Positions 1 through 6,789 of a DNA stretch of 13,169 nt are shown here, piece by piece. Every line of letters starts with the position of its first letter. Positions within the stretch are counted from its first letter, which is position 1. The translations under genes and the position numbers were made by a program. Location of the stretch: positions 1 through 13,169 of the forward strand of contig CANFYD010000044.1 in the NCBI GenBank assembly GCA_947450745.1, given 5' to 3'. This DNA is from Burkholderiales bacterium (GTDB lineage Bacteria; Pseudomonadota; Gammaproteobacteria; Burkholderiales; Burkholderiaceae_C). The notes under the pieces are model-generated. The model searched no databases. It saw only the letters and a program-made list of their open reading frames with translations, and was not told the DNA's origin.

Positions 1-255
1 CGAGCGGATGACGCCTCGGCGGGCAATTTCAGCCGACTTTTCTGCGGTGATGTCGACGCCGTTGAAGACGATCTTGCCGCGTGTCGGCTCCAGAAATTTG
101 GTCAGCAAATTGAAGCAAGTCGTCTTGCCCGCGCCGTTCGGGCCGATCAGCGCGTGAATGTGGCCGCGCTGCACTCGCAGGTTCACGTTGTCTACTGCAG
201 TGAAGCCCTTGAAGTCCTTGCTGAGACCACTGGTTTCGAGGATGAATTCACTCAC
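1..255 (-). CDS. ABC transporter ATP-binding protein, LivG-like, 5' fragment
   Basis: This is the first 85 codons of an ATPase that energises an ABC importer; the gene runs off the left edge. The translation opens MSEFILETSGLSKDF, followed by the Walker A motif GPNGAGKT (about residues 38-45) and then FNLLTKFLEPTRGKI. The stretch VDITAEKSAEIARRGVIRS matches the conserved segment before the Q-loop in branched-chain amino-acid transporter ATPases (LivG family). That family acts on the cytoplasmic face of the membrane with LivH/LivM permeases and a periplasmic binding protein. The start is a GTG at 253-255 on the minus strand, with an AGG-rich stretch about 9 bases upstream. The only in-frame alternative is longer, without an ATG, and is closed by a TGA. 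The substrate (branched-chain amino acids, urea, short-chain amides or others) cannot be told from this fragment. Assignment to the LivG family is firm. Confidence 0.9.
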   Translation of the reverse strand, partial: MSEFILETSGLSKDFKGFTAVDNVNLRVQRGHIHALIGPNGAGKTTCFNLLTKFLEPTRGKIVFNGVDITAEKSAEIARRGVIRS

Positions 256-368
256 TTTGATTGGCCTACCTTGGATGTCAAAACGGCTGAAGTTAGGTCA
301 CGAATGTAGGGTGTTCCGGCAAAACTCGGCACGGGGAGTTCCTTTACGTAGCATTGCCTTGGGGTTAA

Positions 369-391
369 CCCGCTGCGGTGTCACAAGCGGG
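369..391 (-). terminator. Weak hairpin after the LuxR-type gene
   Basis: CCCGCT (369-374) and AGCGGG (386-391) form a 6-bp stem with an 11-base loop, 12 bases past the stop codon of the LuxR-type gene on the minus strand. No T-run follows it, so this is at best a weak terminator. The rest of the 256-402 gap shows no gene. It presumably carries the promoter of the ABC ATPase gene, but I cannot point to convincing -35/-10 boxes. Confidence 0.25.
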
Positions 392-402
392 ACGTTGTCC
401 TC

Positions 403-993
403 TCAAATCGTCGATTCCATCGGCGATCCCAACAATCGCCCCATCAGTCCGGCTGCATTGTGCACGCCGTAACGCTGGCGCAGCCGAGCGCGCAGTTTTT
501 CAACGGTGCGCGGGCTCAAGCTCAGTGTTTTTGCACATTCCTTGGCCGTTTGGCCGGCCGCCATCGCACTGAGCACCTCGCGTTCGCGGGGCGTCAAAGC
601 ATCGGGCCCGCAATCGATGTGCAGCGGTTGAAATATCCAGGCAGCTTCAGCAAATGGTGCGCTCATATCTCGCGTTTGGCCATGGACGCGGAACCACTGC
701 GTGTGCCCGTCACGGCGCTTCATCAAGCGCTCGTCCTGATAGTTTCCGCAAGCACGCATCGCGTTCTGACCGCACAGCCCAACCCGCTCGAATTCGCTGT
801 TTGTAGGGTAGAGCAGCGCAAAGCTCTGGCCAATCAATTCGTCAGGGTTGAAGCCGAACATCGCGGCAAAACTCTCGCTGACCCAGTGGAGAACTCGGTG
901 GCGTGACAGCGCCAAGCCCAAGGGGCTCAGGCTCGCGAAGGCCTCGGCTGGGGAAAACCCGGGCGTAGTCTTGGGGCTTACGGCGGTGTGCAT
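403..993 (-). CDS. PAS-domain LuxR-type transcriptional regulator
   Basis: A cytoplasmic one-component regulator of 196 residues from the chosen start. An N-terminal PAS-like sensor covers about residues 15-125, with recognisable pieces such as ESFAAMFGFNPDELIGQSF and MKRRDGHTQWFRVHG. It is followed by a LuxR/GerE-type helix-turn-helix at about 132-190 (LTPREREVLSAMAAGQTAKE, then LSLSPRTVEKLRARL). The reading frame is open up to an ATG at 1095, but those 34 extra codons are rich in codons rare for this genome (CTA, GGG, TTA, AGT). They also overlap a plausible promoter and one copy of a direct repeat, so I prefer the ATG at 993. Neither start has a good ribosome binding site. The gene is divergent from the 3-hydroxybutyrate oligomer hydrolase gene, and by the usual logic of divergent regulators it may control that gene and itself. 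The ligand of the PAS domain is unknown. Confidence 0.85.
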   Translation of the reverse strand: MHTAVSPKTTPGFSPAEAFASLSPLGLALSRHRVLHWVSESFAAMFGFNPDELIGQSFALLYPTNSEFERVGLCGQNAMRACGNYQDERLMKRRDGHTQWFRVHGQTRDMSAPFAEAAWIFQPLHIDCGPDALTPREREVLSAMAAGQTAKECAKTLSLSPRTVEKLRARLRQRYGVHNAAGLMGRLLGSPMESTI

Positions 994-1025
994 GGCTGCG
1001 TAGGCTACTGCATGCCGTAGTGGCC

Positions 1026-1054
1026 AACTTAAAAGTACTTTCCCTAGCTTGCAA
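1026..1054 (-). promoter_or_regulatory. Candidate sigma-70 promoter for the LuxR-type gene
   Basis: Read on the minus strand, TTGCAA (1049-1054) and TAAGTT (1026-1031) are separated by 17 bases, giving 4/6 and 3/6 matches to the sigma-70 boxes. Transcription would begin near position 1019, inside the longer version of the LuxR-type reading frame, which supports the ATG at 993 as the start. The region also holds the short palindromes CTTGCAAG and AAGTACTT. Match quality is modest. Confidence 0.3.
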
Positions 1055-1069
1055 GTGCTGCCGACGCCG

Positions 1070-1178
1070 AACTTGTCGATTGCTGGCTGCGACATAGACG
1101 AAGTACCGACTTGTTTGCTCAGATAAACCGGCGTGCAAGGAGGGCAAGACTGTCTTGCTCGAACAACAACTTGTCGAT
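1070..1178 (+). repeat. 11-bp direct repeat AACTTGTCGAT in the divergent intergenic region
   Basis: The exact sequence AACTTGTCGAT occurs at 1070-1080 and again at 1168-1178, in the same orientation with start points 98 bp apart, on either side of the intergenic palindrome at 1144-1158. Two identical 11-mers in so short a stretch are unlikely by chance. They could be paired binding sites for a regulator or for a looping protein. The function is inferred from position only. Confidence 0.4.
1144..1158. promoter_or_regulatory. Perfect 7+1+7 palindrome, candidate operator
   Basis: GCAAGAC-T-GTCTTGC is a perfect inverted repeat with a single central base, lying between the divergent LuxR-type and 3-hydroxybutyrate oligomer hydrolase genes. 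It is 107 bases upstream of the hydrolase ATG. Size and symmetry suit a dimeric HTH protein such as the adjacent LuxR-type regulator. No T-run follows, so it does not look like a terminator. Binding by that regulator is an inference. Confidence 0.45.
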
Positions 1179-1265
1179 AAACAGCATTGATTTTGGCGGA
1201 CGCCGGAAGCGGGACGGCGGCTGCGTCGAAGGCCCTGCCCGAAGCACAATATTCAGGAGACTCAA

Positions 1266-3455
1266 ATGAAGTATTTACGCCCTAAGCCGCACCAAGCCCG
1301 TGCAAACCCGGCCGCTTGGTTATTGTTGGCACCGGTATTGCTAACGGCCTGCGGCGGTTCTGATTCGGCACCCGAGCCGGTCGCTGCTCCGGTCGTCAAC
1401 GTCTTGCCCAGCTTTGTCGCCGGCAGCGTCGCACAAATGAGCTACGACGGCGCAACCGACGATTTGCTTACCGCCGGTTTGGGCAAGACCGGTTTGTTGG
1501 CCGCAGCCGCACCTGCTTTTGCCAACCCGCTGGCACCTACGGCCTCTGAAGTTCGCCGTAACTCCATTTACACCAACTACCGCGCGCTGATTGACTACAC
1601 AGCGCTCGGCGGTTTCGGCCGTCTATACGGGCCTAACATCGATATCAGCGGGTCTGATACTTTGGGAGAAGGCAAAGTAGCCGGGACTGAATACATTGCA
1701 GTAGCCGATGACGGGTCGGGCCGACAGAACGTCGTGTTGATGGTGCAAGTGCCCAGCAACTTCGACGTCAAAAACCCCTGCATCGTGACCGCCACATCGT
1801 CCGGTTCGCGCGGCGTTTACGGTGCCATCGGCACCTCGGGCGACTGGGGACTCAAGCATGGCTGCGCGGTCGCTTATGCGGACAAGGGATCGGGCAATGG
1901 GCTGCACGATCTGATGACGGACAACGTGATCCAGATCGACGGCACTGTTGCTACAGCCACCGCCGCTGGCAAAAAGGCTCAGTTCAAAGCCGACCTGAGC
2001 GACGATGAGCGCAGCGCCTACAACGCAGCCTTCCCGAACCGCGTGGCCTACAAGCATGCGCATTCACAGCAGAATCCTGAAAAGGACTGGGGTCGCGATA
2101 CCTTGCGTGCCGTCAAGCTGGCGTTTTACGTGCTGAACGAGAAGTACGGTAGCGATATTGCCGCTCAGCCAGGCAAGAAAGAAGTCGTCATCACCCCAGC
2201 CAAGACGGTGGTCATCGCCTCTTCGGTGTCCAACGGCGGCGGTGCCGCGCTGGCTGCTGCCGAGCAAGACACCGAAGGCCTGATCGACGGTGTGGCAGTG
2301 GCTGAGCCGAACGCGCAACCGGGCGCCAATACCGGCCTGACCATCAAACAAGGTGCGGCAACCGTGGCCACCCACAGCAAGCCGCTGGTCGATTACTTCA
2401 CTTATGCAAATGTCTTCCAGCCTTGTGCGGCGCTGTCGGCGCAGGCTGGGCTGTCCCTGAACCCCGCATTTTGGCCGGCGGCCTACACCGTCAATGCTCA
2501 GAACCGCTGCGCCGCGCTGAAGACTCGCGGCCTGTTGGCCGCAACGACCTTGGCCGAGCAAGCCGATGAGGCCTTGGCCAAGCTGAACAGCTACGGTTGG
2601 CAGAGCGAATCCAACTACTTGCAACAGTCACATTTCCGCTTCGCAACTAACGCCATTGTTGTCACTTACGTCAACAGTTATGGAAAGTTCAAAGTAACTG
2701 ATAACGTGTGCGGCTACAGTTTTGCCAACACAAACGGCACCGGTGACGTGGTGGCTCAGGTGCCCGCTGTGCAGGCCGGTCTGTTCTCTGGTGGTAATGG
2801 CGTGCCGCCCACGTCGGGCGTTAACGTCGTTTACAACGACTCGGTTGGAGGTGCAAAAATAGACTTCCTGGCCAGCTCGGTAAGCAGTGGGCAAGCCGAT
2901 CTGGCACTTGATGGTGCGATGTGCATGCGCGCCTTGGTAACGGGTAAGGAAGTGGCCAGCGGCCGGGCCTTGTTTGGCACGATGAAGAGCTGGTCCGAGC
3001 GGGTCGTTGCCGGCATGAATGAGGTTCAGCTGACGACCAAACTGCGCGGTGTTCCGACCATTATTGTGGCCGGCCGCAATGACACGCTGGTACCGGTCAA
3101 CCATGCGGCGCGCGCCTATTACGGCAAAAACCAGATCACCGAAGCCGCCGCCTCCAAAGTTCGCTACTACGAGGTGACGAACGCCCAGCATTTCGACACC
3201 TTCATCGCCTTTGGTGCTTTGCTGGGTTATGACAGTCGTTTTGTGCCGCTGCATGTCTACTTCGGCCGGGCGATGGATCAGATGTGGGCGCACTTGAAGA
3301 ATGGCACCGCGCTGCCCGCCAGCCAGGTGGTTCACACCACGCCGCGTGCCGCCGGCAGCAATGTGACGGTGGCCAATCTGCCGGTCTGGTCCGCCACCCC
3401 CGCCGCCGCTGATGCGATCGGTTTTGCCAGTGGGGTGTTGACGGTGCCGGATTGA
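1266..3455 (+). CDS. D-(-)-3-hydroxybutyrate oligomer hydrolase, lipoprotein form
   Basis: This 729-residue protein belongs to the 3HB-oligomer hydrolase family (EC 3.1.1.22), whose members are about 700 residues long. They cleave soluble 3-hydroxybutyrate oligomers, the products of PHB depolymerases, to monomer. The nucleophile motif is ASSVSNGGG, with Ser322 in an S-V-S-N-G variant of the lipase box. Likely partners are Asp606 (GRNDTLVP) and His642 (NAQHFD), in the usual Ser-Asp-His order. The N-terminus has a basic segment, a hydrophobic stretch and a lipobox LLTAC with Cys29. Gly follows the Cys, so outer-membrane rather than inner-membrane sorting is expected. Some studied family members are intracellular and others extracellular; a lipid-anchored periplasmic or surface location is predicted here. 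The ATG is preceded by AGGAGA with 5-base spacing, an excellent ribosome binding site. The gene is monocistronic, faces a divergent PAS-LuxR regulator, and ends at a strong terminator. Confidence 0.88.
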   Translation: MKYLRPKPHQARANPAAWLLLAPVLLTACGGSDSAPEPVAAPVVNVLPSFVAGSVAQMSYDGATDDLLTAGLGKTGLLAAAAPAFANPLAPTASEVRRNSIYTNYRALIDYTALGGFGRLYGPNIDISGSDTLGEGKVAGTEYIAVADDGSGRQNVVLMVQVPSNFDVKNPCIVTATSSGSRGVYGAIGTSGDWGLKHGCAVAYADKGSGNGLHDLMTDNVIQIDGTVATATAAGKKAQFKADLSDDERSAYNAAFPNRVAYKHAHSQQNPEKDWGRDTLRAVKLAFYVLNEKYGSDIAAQPGKKEVVITPAKTVVIASSVSNGGGAALAAAEQDTEGLIDGVAVAEPNAQPGANTGLTIKQGAATVATHSKPLVDYFTYANVFQPCAALSAQAGLSLNPAFWPAAYTVNAQNRCAALKTRGLLAATTLAEQADEALAKLNSYGWQSESNYLQQSHFRFATNAIVVTYVNSYGKFKVTDNVCGYSFANTNGTGDVVAQVPAVQAGLFSGGNGVPPTSGVNVVYNDSVGGAKIDFLASSVSSGQADLALDGAMCMRALVTGKEVASGRALFGTMKSWSERVVAGMNEVQLTTKLRGVPTIIVAGRNDTLVPVNHAARAYYGKNQITEAAASKVRYYEVTNAQHFDTFIAFGALLGYDSRFVPLHVYFGRAMDQMWAHLKNGTALPASQVVHTTPRAAGSNVTVANLPVWSATPAAADAIGFASGVLTVPD

Positions 3456-3491
3456 TGCGGTTGAAGCGTCGTTAAGTGAAGTCTTGCAGTC

Positions 3492-3526
3492 AAAAAAAGG
3501 CGCCCGAATGATCGGGCGCCTTTTTT
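3492..3526. terminator. Bidirectional intrinsic terminator
   Basis: GGCGCCCGA (3499-3507) and TCGGGCGCC (3512-3520) make a perfect 9-bp GC-rich stem around the loop ATGA. It is flanked by seven A on the left and six T on the right, so a U-tract follows the stem in both directions. It lies between the convergent 3HB-oligomer hydrolase gene (stop at 3455) and the ene-reductase gene (stop at 3565 on the minus strand) and should end both transcripts. Confidence 0.95.
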
Positions 3527-3564
3527 ACCGAGACACGGCTTTATTCAAGCCGGGCCGTTTCACT

Positions 3565-4668
3565 TCAGGCGGCTGTAGCTTCCAGCGCTGGGTAGTCGAT
3601 ATAGCCCTTGGAGCCGCCGCCATACAGCGTATCGCGGTTCAGCTCGGCCAGTGGTGCGTTATCGCGCAGGCGCTGCACCAAGTCGGGGTTGCTGATGAAC
3701 GGGCGGCCAAAAGCGATCAGGTCAGCGGCACCGCTGGCCATCACTTCCATGGCCATTTCGCGGTTGTAGCCGTTGTTGACAATCCAGCCGCCATGCGGGT
3801 TGCCCTGCATAAAGCGCTGGCGCAACGCGGCGTAGTCGAACGGGGCTACATCGCGCGGGCCGCCGGTCGCACCTTCCACCACGTGGATGAAGGCCAGCTT
3901 CATTGGAGCCAGTTGCTCGACCACATAGTTGAACAAGCCTTGCGCGTCGCTGTCTTGTTGCGCGTCGTTGGCGGGCGTGACCGGCGACAAGCGCAAGCCG
4001 GTCCGGCCAGCGCCGATTTCAGCCGTGACAGCAGCAGCAACTTCAAGCAACAGGCGGGCGCGGTTTTCTTTTGAGCCGCCGTAGGCATCGGTGCGGTCGT
4101 TGACGCTGTCGCGCAGGAACTGCTCCAACAGGTAGCCGTTGGCGGCGTGGATTTCCACACCGTCGAAACCAGCCTCGATGGCGTTGCGCGCGGCTGTGGC
4201 GTACTCGGCCACCAGGCGCGGCATTTCATCCAAGCGCAGCGCGCGCGGGGCCGACACATCTTCGAAGCCGTTGGCGGTGTAGGTTTTGCATTCGGCGCGG
4301 CGTGCGGTACTGGAGACCGGCGCTTGGCCATTCGGCTGCAGCGAGACGTGGGAAATACGGCCCACATGCCAGAGCTGCATGACGATCTTGCCGCCCTTGG
4401 CATGCACGGCGGCAGTGACAGGGCGCCAAGCGGCGATTTGCGCCGGGCTGTAAATGCCGGGGGTGTCCAAATAGCCTTGGCCTTCTGGCGTGATTTGGGT
4501 GGCCTCGGTGATGATCAAGCCGGCACTGGCGCGCTGCTCGTAATAGGTGGCCATGATGGCGGTGGGCGTGCGGTCGGCGTCTGCGCGGTTGCGGGTCAAG
4601 GGCGCCATCACGACGCGGTTGGAGACAGCGATATCGCCGAACTGGATGGGATCGAATAGTTTTGTCAT
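3565..4668 (-). CDS. nemA: Old Yellow Enzyme family ene-reductase (N-ethylmaleimide reductase type)
   Basis: A 367-residue FMN-dependent NAD(P)H oxidoreductase of the Old Yellow Enzyme family, usual length about 365. It reduces activated C=C bonds of electrophiles such as enals, maleimides and quinone-like compounds, and some family members reduce nitro compounds. Visible signatures are MAPLTRNR (Thr25 near the FMN), QLWHVGR (98-104), and EIHAANGYLLEQFLRDSVN with the substrate-binding pair His174/Asn177 and Tyr179. DAYGGSKENRARLL follows, then GLRLSP with Arg226, and FGRPFISNPDL near 320-330 with the phosphate-binding Arg322. The ATG at 4668 follows AGGA at good spacing. It is the second gene of a minus-strand pair, 64 bp downstream of a quinone-oxidoreductase-like gene. 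The pair is divergent from a LysR regulator, which suggests an electrophile- or quinone-responsive unit. The symbol is by family; the physiological substrate is unknown. Confidence 0.9.
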   Translation of the reverse strand: MTKLFDPIQFGDIAVSNRVVMAPLTRNRADADRTPTAIMATYYEQRASAGLIITEATQITPEGQGYLDTPGIYSPAQIAAWRPVTAAVHAKGGKIVMQLWHVGRISHVSLQPNGQAPVSSTARRAECKTYTANGFEDVSAPRALRLDEMPRLVAEYATAARNAIEAGFDGVEIHAANGYLLEQFLRDSVNDRTDAYGGSKENRARLLLEVAAAVTAEIGAGRTGLRLSPVTPANDAQQDSDAQGLFNYVVEQLAPMKLAFIHVVEGATGGPRDVAPFDYAALRQRFMQGNPHGGWIVNNGYNREMAMEVMASGAADLIAFGRPFISNPDLVQRLRDNAPLAELNRDTLYGGGSKGYIDYPALEATAA

Positions 4669-4690
4669 GCGAATTCCTAAAAATTTAAGG

Positions 4691-4707
4691 GTTAATACTA
4701 GGTTAAC
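4691..4707. promoter_or_regulatory. Short AT-rich inverted repeat upstream of the ene-reductase
   Basis: GTTAA (4691-4695) and TTAAC (4703-4707) form an inverted repeat in the 64-bp gap between the two minus-strand genes, 23 bases before the ene-reductase ATG. On the minus strand the stretch also contains TAGTAT, a possible -10 box, without a convincing -35. It could be an internal promoter or operator giving the ene-reductase some expression of its own, but the evidence is thin. Confidence 0.2.
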
Positions 4708-4732
4708 GGCCGAATGTCTGCTTGACTGAGGC

Positions 4733-5740
4733 TTAAAAACCTTCGAGTACGAGCTTGCCTTGTGCCTTGCCGCTCTCGATCAAGGCGTGAGCTCGCTTCA
4801 GGTTGCTGGCGTTGATGGCACCGAAGTTTTCGCCCAAAGTGGTCCGCAGTTGGCCGGCGTCGATCAGCTGGGCGACGCGGTTCAGCAGCACGCCTTGCTG
4901 CGCCATATCGGCGGTCTCGAACATCGAGCGGGTGAACATCAGCTCCCAGTGCAGCGACAAGCTTTTGAGCTTCAGCGGCCGCATGTCCAGCGGGCCGGTC
5001 GGGTCGTCGATCAGGCCCAGTTTGCCTTGTGGGGCCAGCGCAGCAATCAGCTGTTCGTAGTGCGCTTCGGTCTGCGTCAAGCTCGCCACATGGGTGACAG
5101 CGGGGACGCCGATGCGCTTCAGCTCCTCGCTCAGCGGCAGGCTGTGGTCGATCACATGGTGGGCACCGAGCCCGCGCACCCATGCTTGCGTATTGGGCCG
5201 CGAGGCGGTGCCGATGACGGTCAGGCGCGTCAACTGGCGGGCCAACTGCGTCAGGATCGAGCCCACGCCGCCGGCCGCACCGACGATCAGCAGCGCGCCT
5301 TCGGTGTCGGGCGTCACGCCGAGGCGCTCGAACAGCAGCTCCCACGCGGTGATGCTGGTTAGCGGCAGTGCGGCGGCCGAAGCAAAGTCCAGCGTTGCGG
5401 GCATGAAGCCGACGATGCGCTCATCCACCAAGTGCAGCTCGGCGTTGCTGCCCGGGCGGGTGATGTCACCGGCGTAGAACACCCGGTCGCCCGGCTTGAA
5501 CAAGGTGACTTGGTCGCCGACGGCTTCCACCACGCCGGCTGCGTCCCAGCCCAGCACCTTGGCCTGGTTGGCGGCGGGCGCACTGTTGCGGCGAATTTTG
5601 GTGTCCACCGGGTTGACCGACACCGCCTGCACGCGCACCAGCAGGTCGCGGCCGGTGGCGCTCGGTTCGGGCAGTTCAAGGTCGAGCAAGGCGTTGGCGT
5701 GCTCGATGGGCAGCGACTCTCGGTAGGCGATGGCTTTCAT
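4733..5740 (-). CDS. Medium-chain dehydrogenase/reductase, quinone-oxidoreductase-like
   Basis: A 335-residue NAD(P)H-dependent oxidoreductase of the MDR superfamily, close to the group annotated as zinc-binding alcohol dehydrogenase family protein. The N-terminal GroES-like domain shows VQAVSVNPVDTKIRR and VLGWDAAGVVEAVGDQV. The Rossmann domain carries the dinucleotide motif IVGAAGGVGSILTQLA (GAAGGVG at 154-160), and the C-terminus ends GKAQGKLVLEGF as in this family. I find no cysteine anywhere in the protein, so neither the catalytic nor the structural zinc of true alcohol dehydrogenases can be formed. A quinone oxidoreductase or enone reductase activity is therefore more likely. The ATG at 5740 has no clear Shine-Dalgarno sequence. 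It is the first gene of the pair with the ene-reductase and is divergent from a LysR regulator. The exact substrate is unknown. Confidence 0.85.
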   Translation of the reverse strand: MKAIAYRESLPIEHANALLDLELPEPSATGRDLLVRVQAVSVNPVDTKIRRNSAPAANQAKVLGWDAAGVVEAVGDQVTLFKPGDRVFYAGDITRPGSNAELHLVDERIVGFMPATLDFASAAALPLTSITAWELLFERLGVTPDTEGALLIVGAAGGVGSILTQLARQLTRLTVIGTASRPNTQAWVRGLGAHHVIDHSLPLSEELKRIGVPAVTHVASLTQTEAHYEQLIAALAPQGKLGLIDDPTGPLDMRPLKLKSLSLHWELMFTRSMFETADMAQQGVLLNRVAQLIDAGQLRTTLGENFGAINASNLKRAHALIESGKAQGKLVLEGF

Positions 5741-5838
5741 GGATGGGTGCGGTAATGATTGATGGCTTGACTGTAGTTCCGTAAGCTGGGTTTGATAATG
5801 AGCCTGTAACCCGATTCACTTTCAACAAAAATTTGCAG
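5741..5838. promoter_or_regulatory. Divergent control region of the LysR regulator and the oxidoreductase pair
   Basis: This 98-bp gap must hold the promoters for both directions. GGGTT (5788-5792) and AACCC (5808-5812) form an inverted repeat about 25 bp long overall, around an AT-rich core containing GATAAT. LysR proteins typically bind such partly symmetric sites between themselves and their target genes. TTGACT at 5767-5772 resembles a -35 box for the plus strand, but its spacing to GATAAT (21 bases) is too long. The promoter positions are therefore uncertain. Confidence 0.35.
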
Positions 5839-6762
5839 ATGAGCTGGCCTGGCAACTTACAACTTTCTCAATTGCAACTCTTTTTGCGGCTGGCCGAGGC
5901 GGGTTCGTTGAGCGCAGCGGCGCGCCAACTGCAAATGTCACCCGCTGCGGCCAGCGCTGCGTTGAAGCGGCTTGAAGCGACCTTGGCCGTGCGGTTGGTC
6001 GAGCGCTCGACCCGCTCGATGCGGCTGACGGCCGAGGGCGAGTTGCTGCGTGACCACGCGCAGCGTGCGCTTGGCCTGCTCGACGATGTGCGTTCGCTGC
6101 TGGGCGGGCAAACGGAGCGGCTGGAGGGCGAAATCCACATCGCTGCGCCATCCGATCTGGGGCGGCAGATCCTCAGCCCCATGCTGGACGGGTTTTTGGC
6201 GCATCACCCGGGCTTGCGGATTGCGCTGTTGGTGTCCGACGGCATGCACGACATGCTGCGCGAACGGGTGGACATCGCGATTCGTTACGGCGAGCTGCGT
6301 GACTCGAACCTGGTGGCGCGGCGCTTGCACACCGGCTCCAGCGTGCTGGTCGCATCGCCTGCTTATCTGGCCCAGCACGGTGTGCCTGGCCATCCGCGCG
6401 AGCTGATGCAACACAACTGCTTGGCGCTCTACCGCTCCGGTCAGCCGCATCTGGACTGGTCCTTCATCCGCGACGGCATCACCACGCGCATCAAGGTGCA
6501 GGGCAACCGCCGCGCAGACGACGGTGCGCTGGTGCATCAATGGGCACTTGAAGGGCTTGGCATCGCGGTCAAGTCGCGGCTCGATGTGCAGGCCGATCTG
6601 CGCGCTGGCCGCTTGCTGCCGCTGTTGTCCGAATGGCAGGGCGAGGAGTTCCAGCTGCACGCGATTTTGCCGGCCCGCGAGCACATGCCCTTGCGTGTGC
6701 GCCGCTTGATCGACGACCTGGTGCTGCGCTTTGCCAGCGTGGACGACGCCGCATCGACCTGA
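5839..6762 (+). CDS. LysR-family transcriptional regulator
   Basis: A 307-residue LysR-type regulator, typical length for the family. The winged helix-turn-helix covers about residues 5-65, with LQLFLRLAEAGSLSAAARQL, MSPAAASAALKRLE and VRLVERSTRSMRLTAEG. It is followed by a linker helix and an effector-binding domain from about residue 85 (LEGEIHIAAPSDLGRQIL, VDIAIRYGELRDSNLVARRL, EGLGIAVKSRLDVQADL). A TTG at 5833 is possible but the ATG at 5839 is preferred. Neither has a good ribosome binding site. It is divergent from the quinone-oxidoreductase/ene-reductase pair, the standard arrangement of a LysR activator and its targets. The domain resembles the subgroup of LysR proteins often found beside oxidoreductases; the inducer, perhaps an electrophile or quinone, is inferred. 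It converges with the PHB depolymerase gene, leaving 27 bp between the stop codons. Confidence 0.9.
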   Translation: MSWPGNLQLSQLQLFLRLAEAGSLSAAARQLQMSPAAASAALKRLEATLAVRLVERSTRSMRLTAEGELLRDHAQRALGLLDDVRSLLGGQTERLEGEIHIAAPSDLGRQILSPMLDGFLAHHPGLRIALLVSDGMHDMLRERVDIAIRYGELRDSNLVARRLHTGSSVLVASPAYLAQHGVPGHPRELMQHNCLALYRSGQPHLDWSFIRDGITTRIKVQGNRRADDGALVHQWALEGLGIAVKSRLDVQADLRAGRLLPLLSEWQGEEFQLHAILPAREHMPLRVRRLIDDLVLRFASVDDAAST

Positions 6763-6789
6763 CTATTAATTTTCCAAGCCGCTTGCCGT

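Noticed and set aside
460..906. A 148-codon plus-strand frame opposite the LuxR-type gene
   Set aside because: The opposite strand encodes a recognisable PAS and HTH protein; this frame has no family features.
1201..1219. CGCCG/CGGCG stem in the leader of the oligomer hydrolase gene, considered as a riboswitch or attenuator
   Set aside because: The stem is only 5 bp in GC-rich DNA, no alternative pairing or T-run accompanies it, and it resembles no riboswitch I know.
1623..3335. Several minus-strand open frames of 146-235 codons opposite the 3HB-oligomer hydrolase
   Set aside because: They overlap a well-supported gene and have no ribosome binding sites or recognisable motifs. They are shadows of the GC-rich coding strand.
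5938..6684. A 248-codon minus-strand frame opposite the LysR gene
   Set aside because: The LysR translation matches its family along its whole length; the antisense translation is Gln/His/Arg-rich without motifs.
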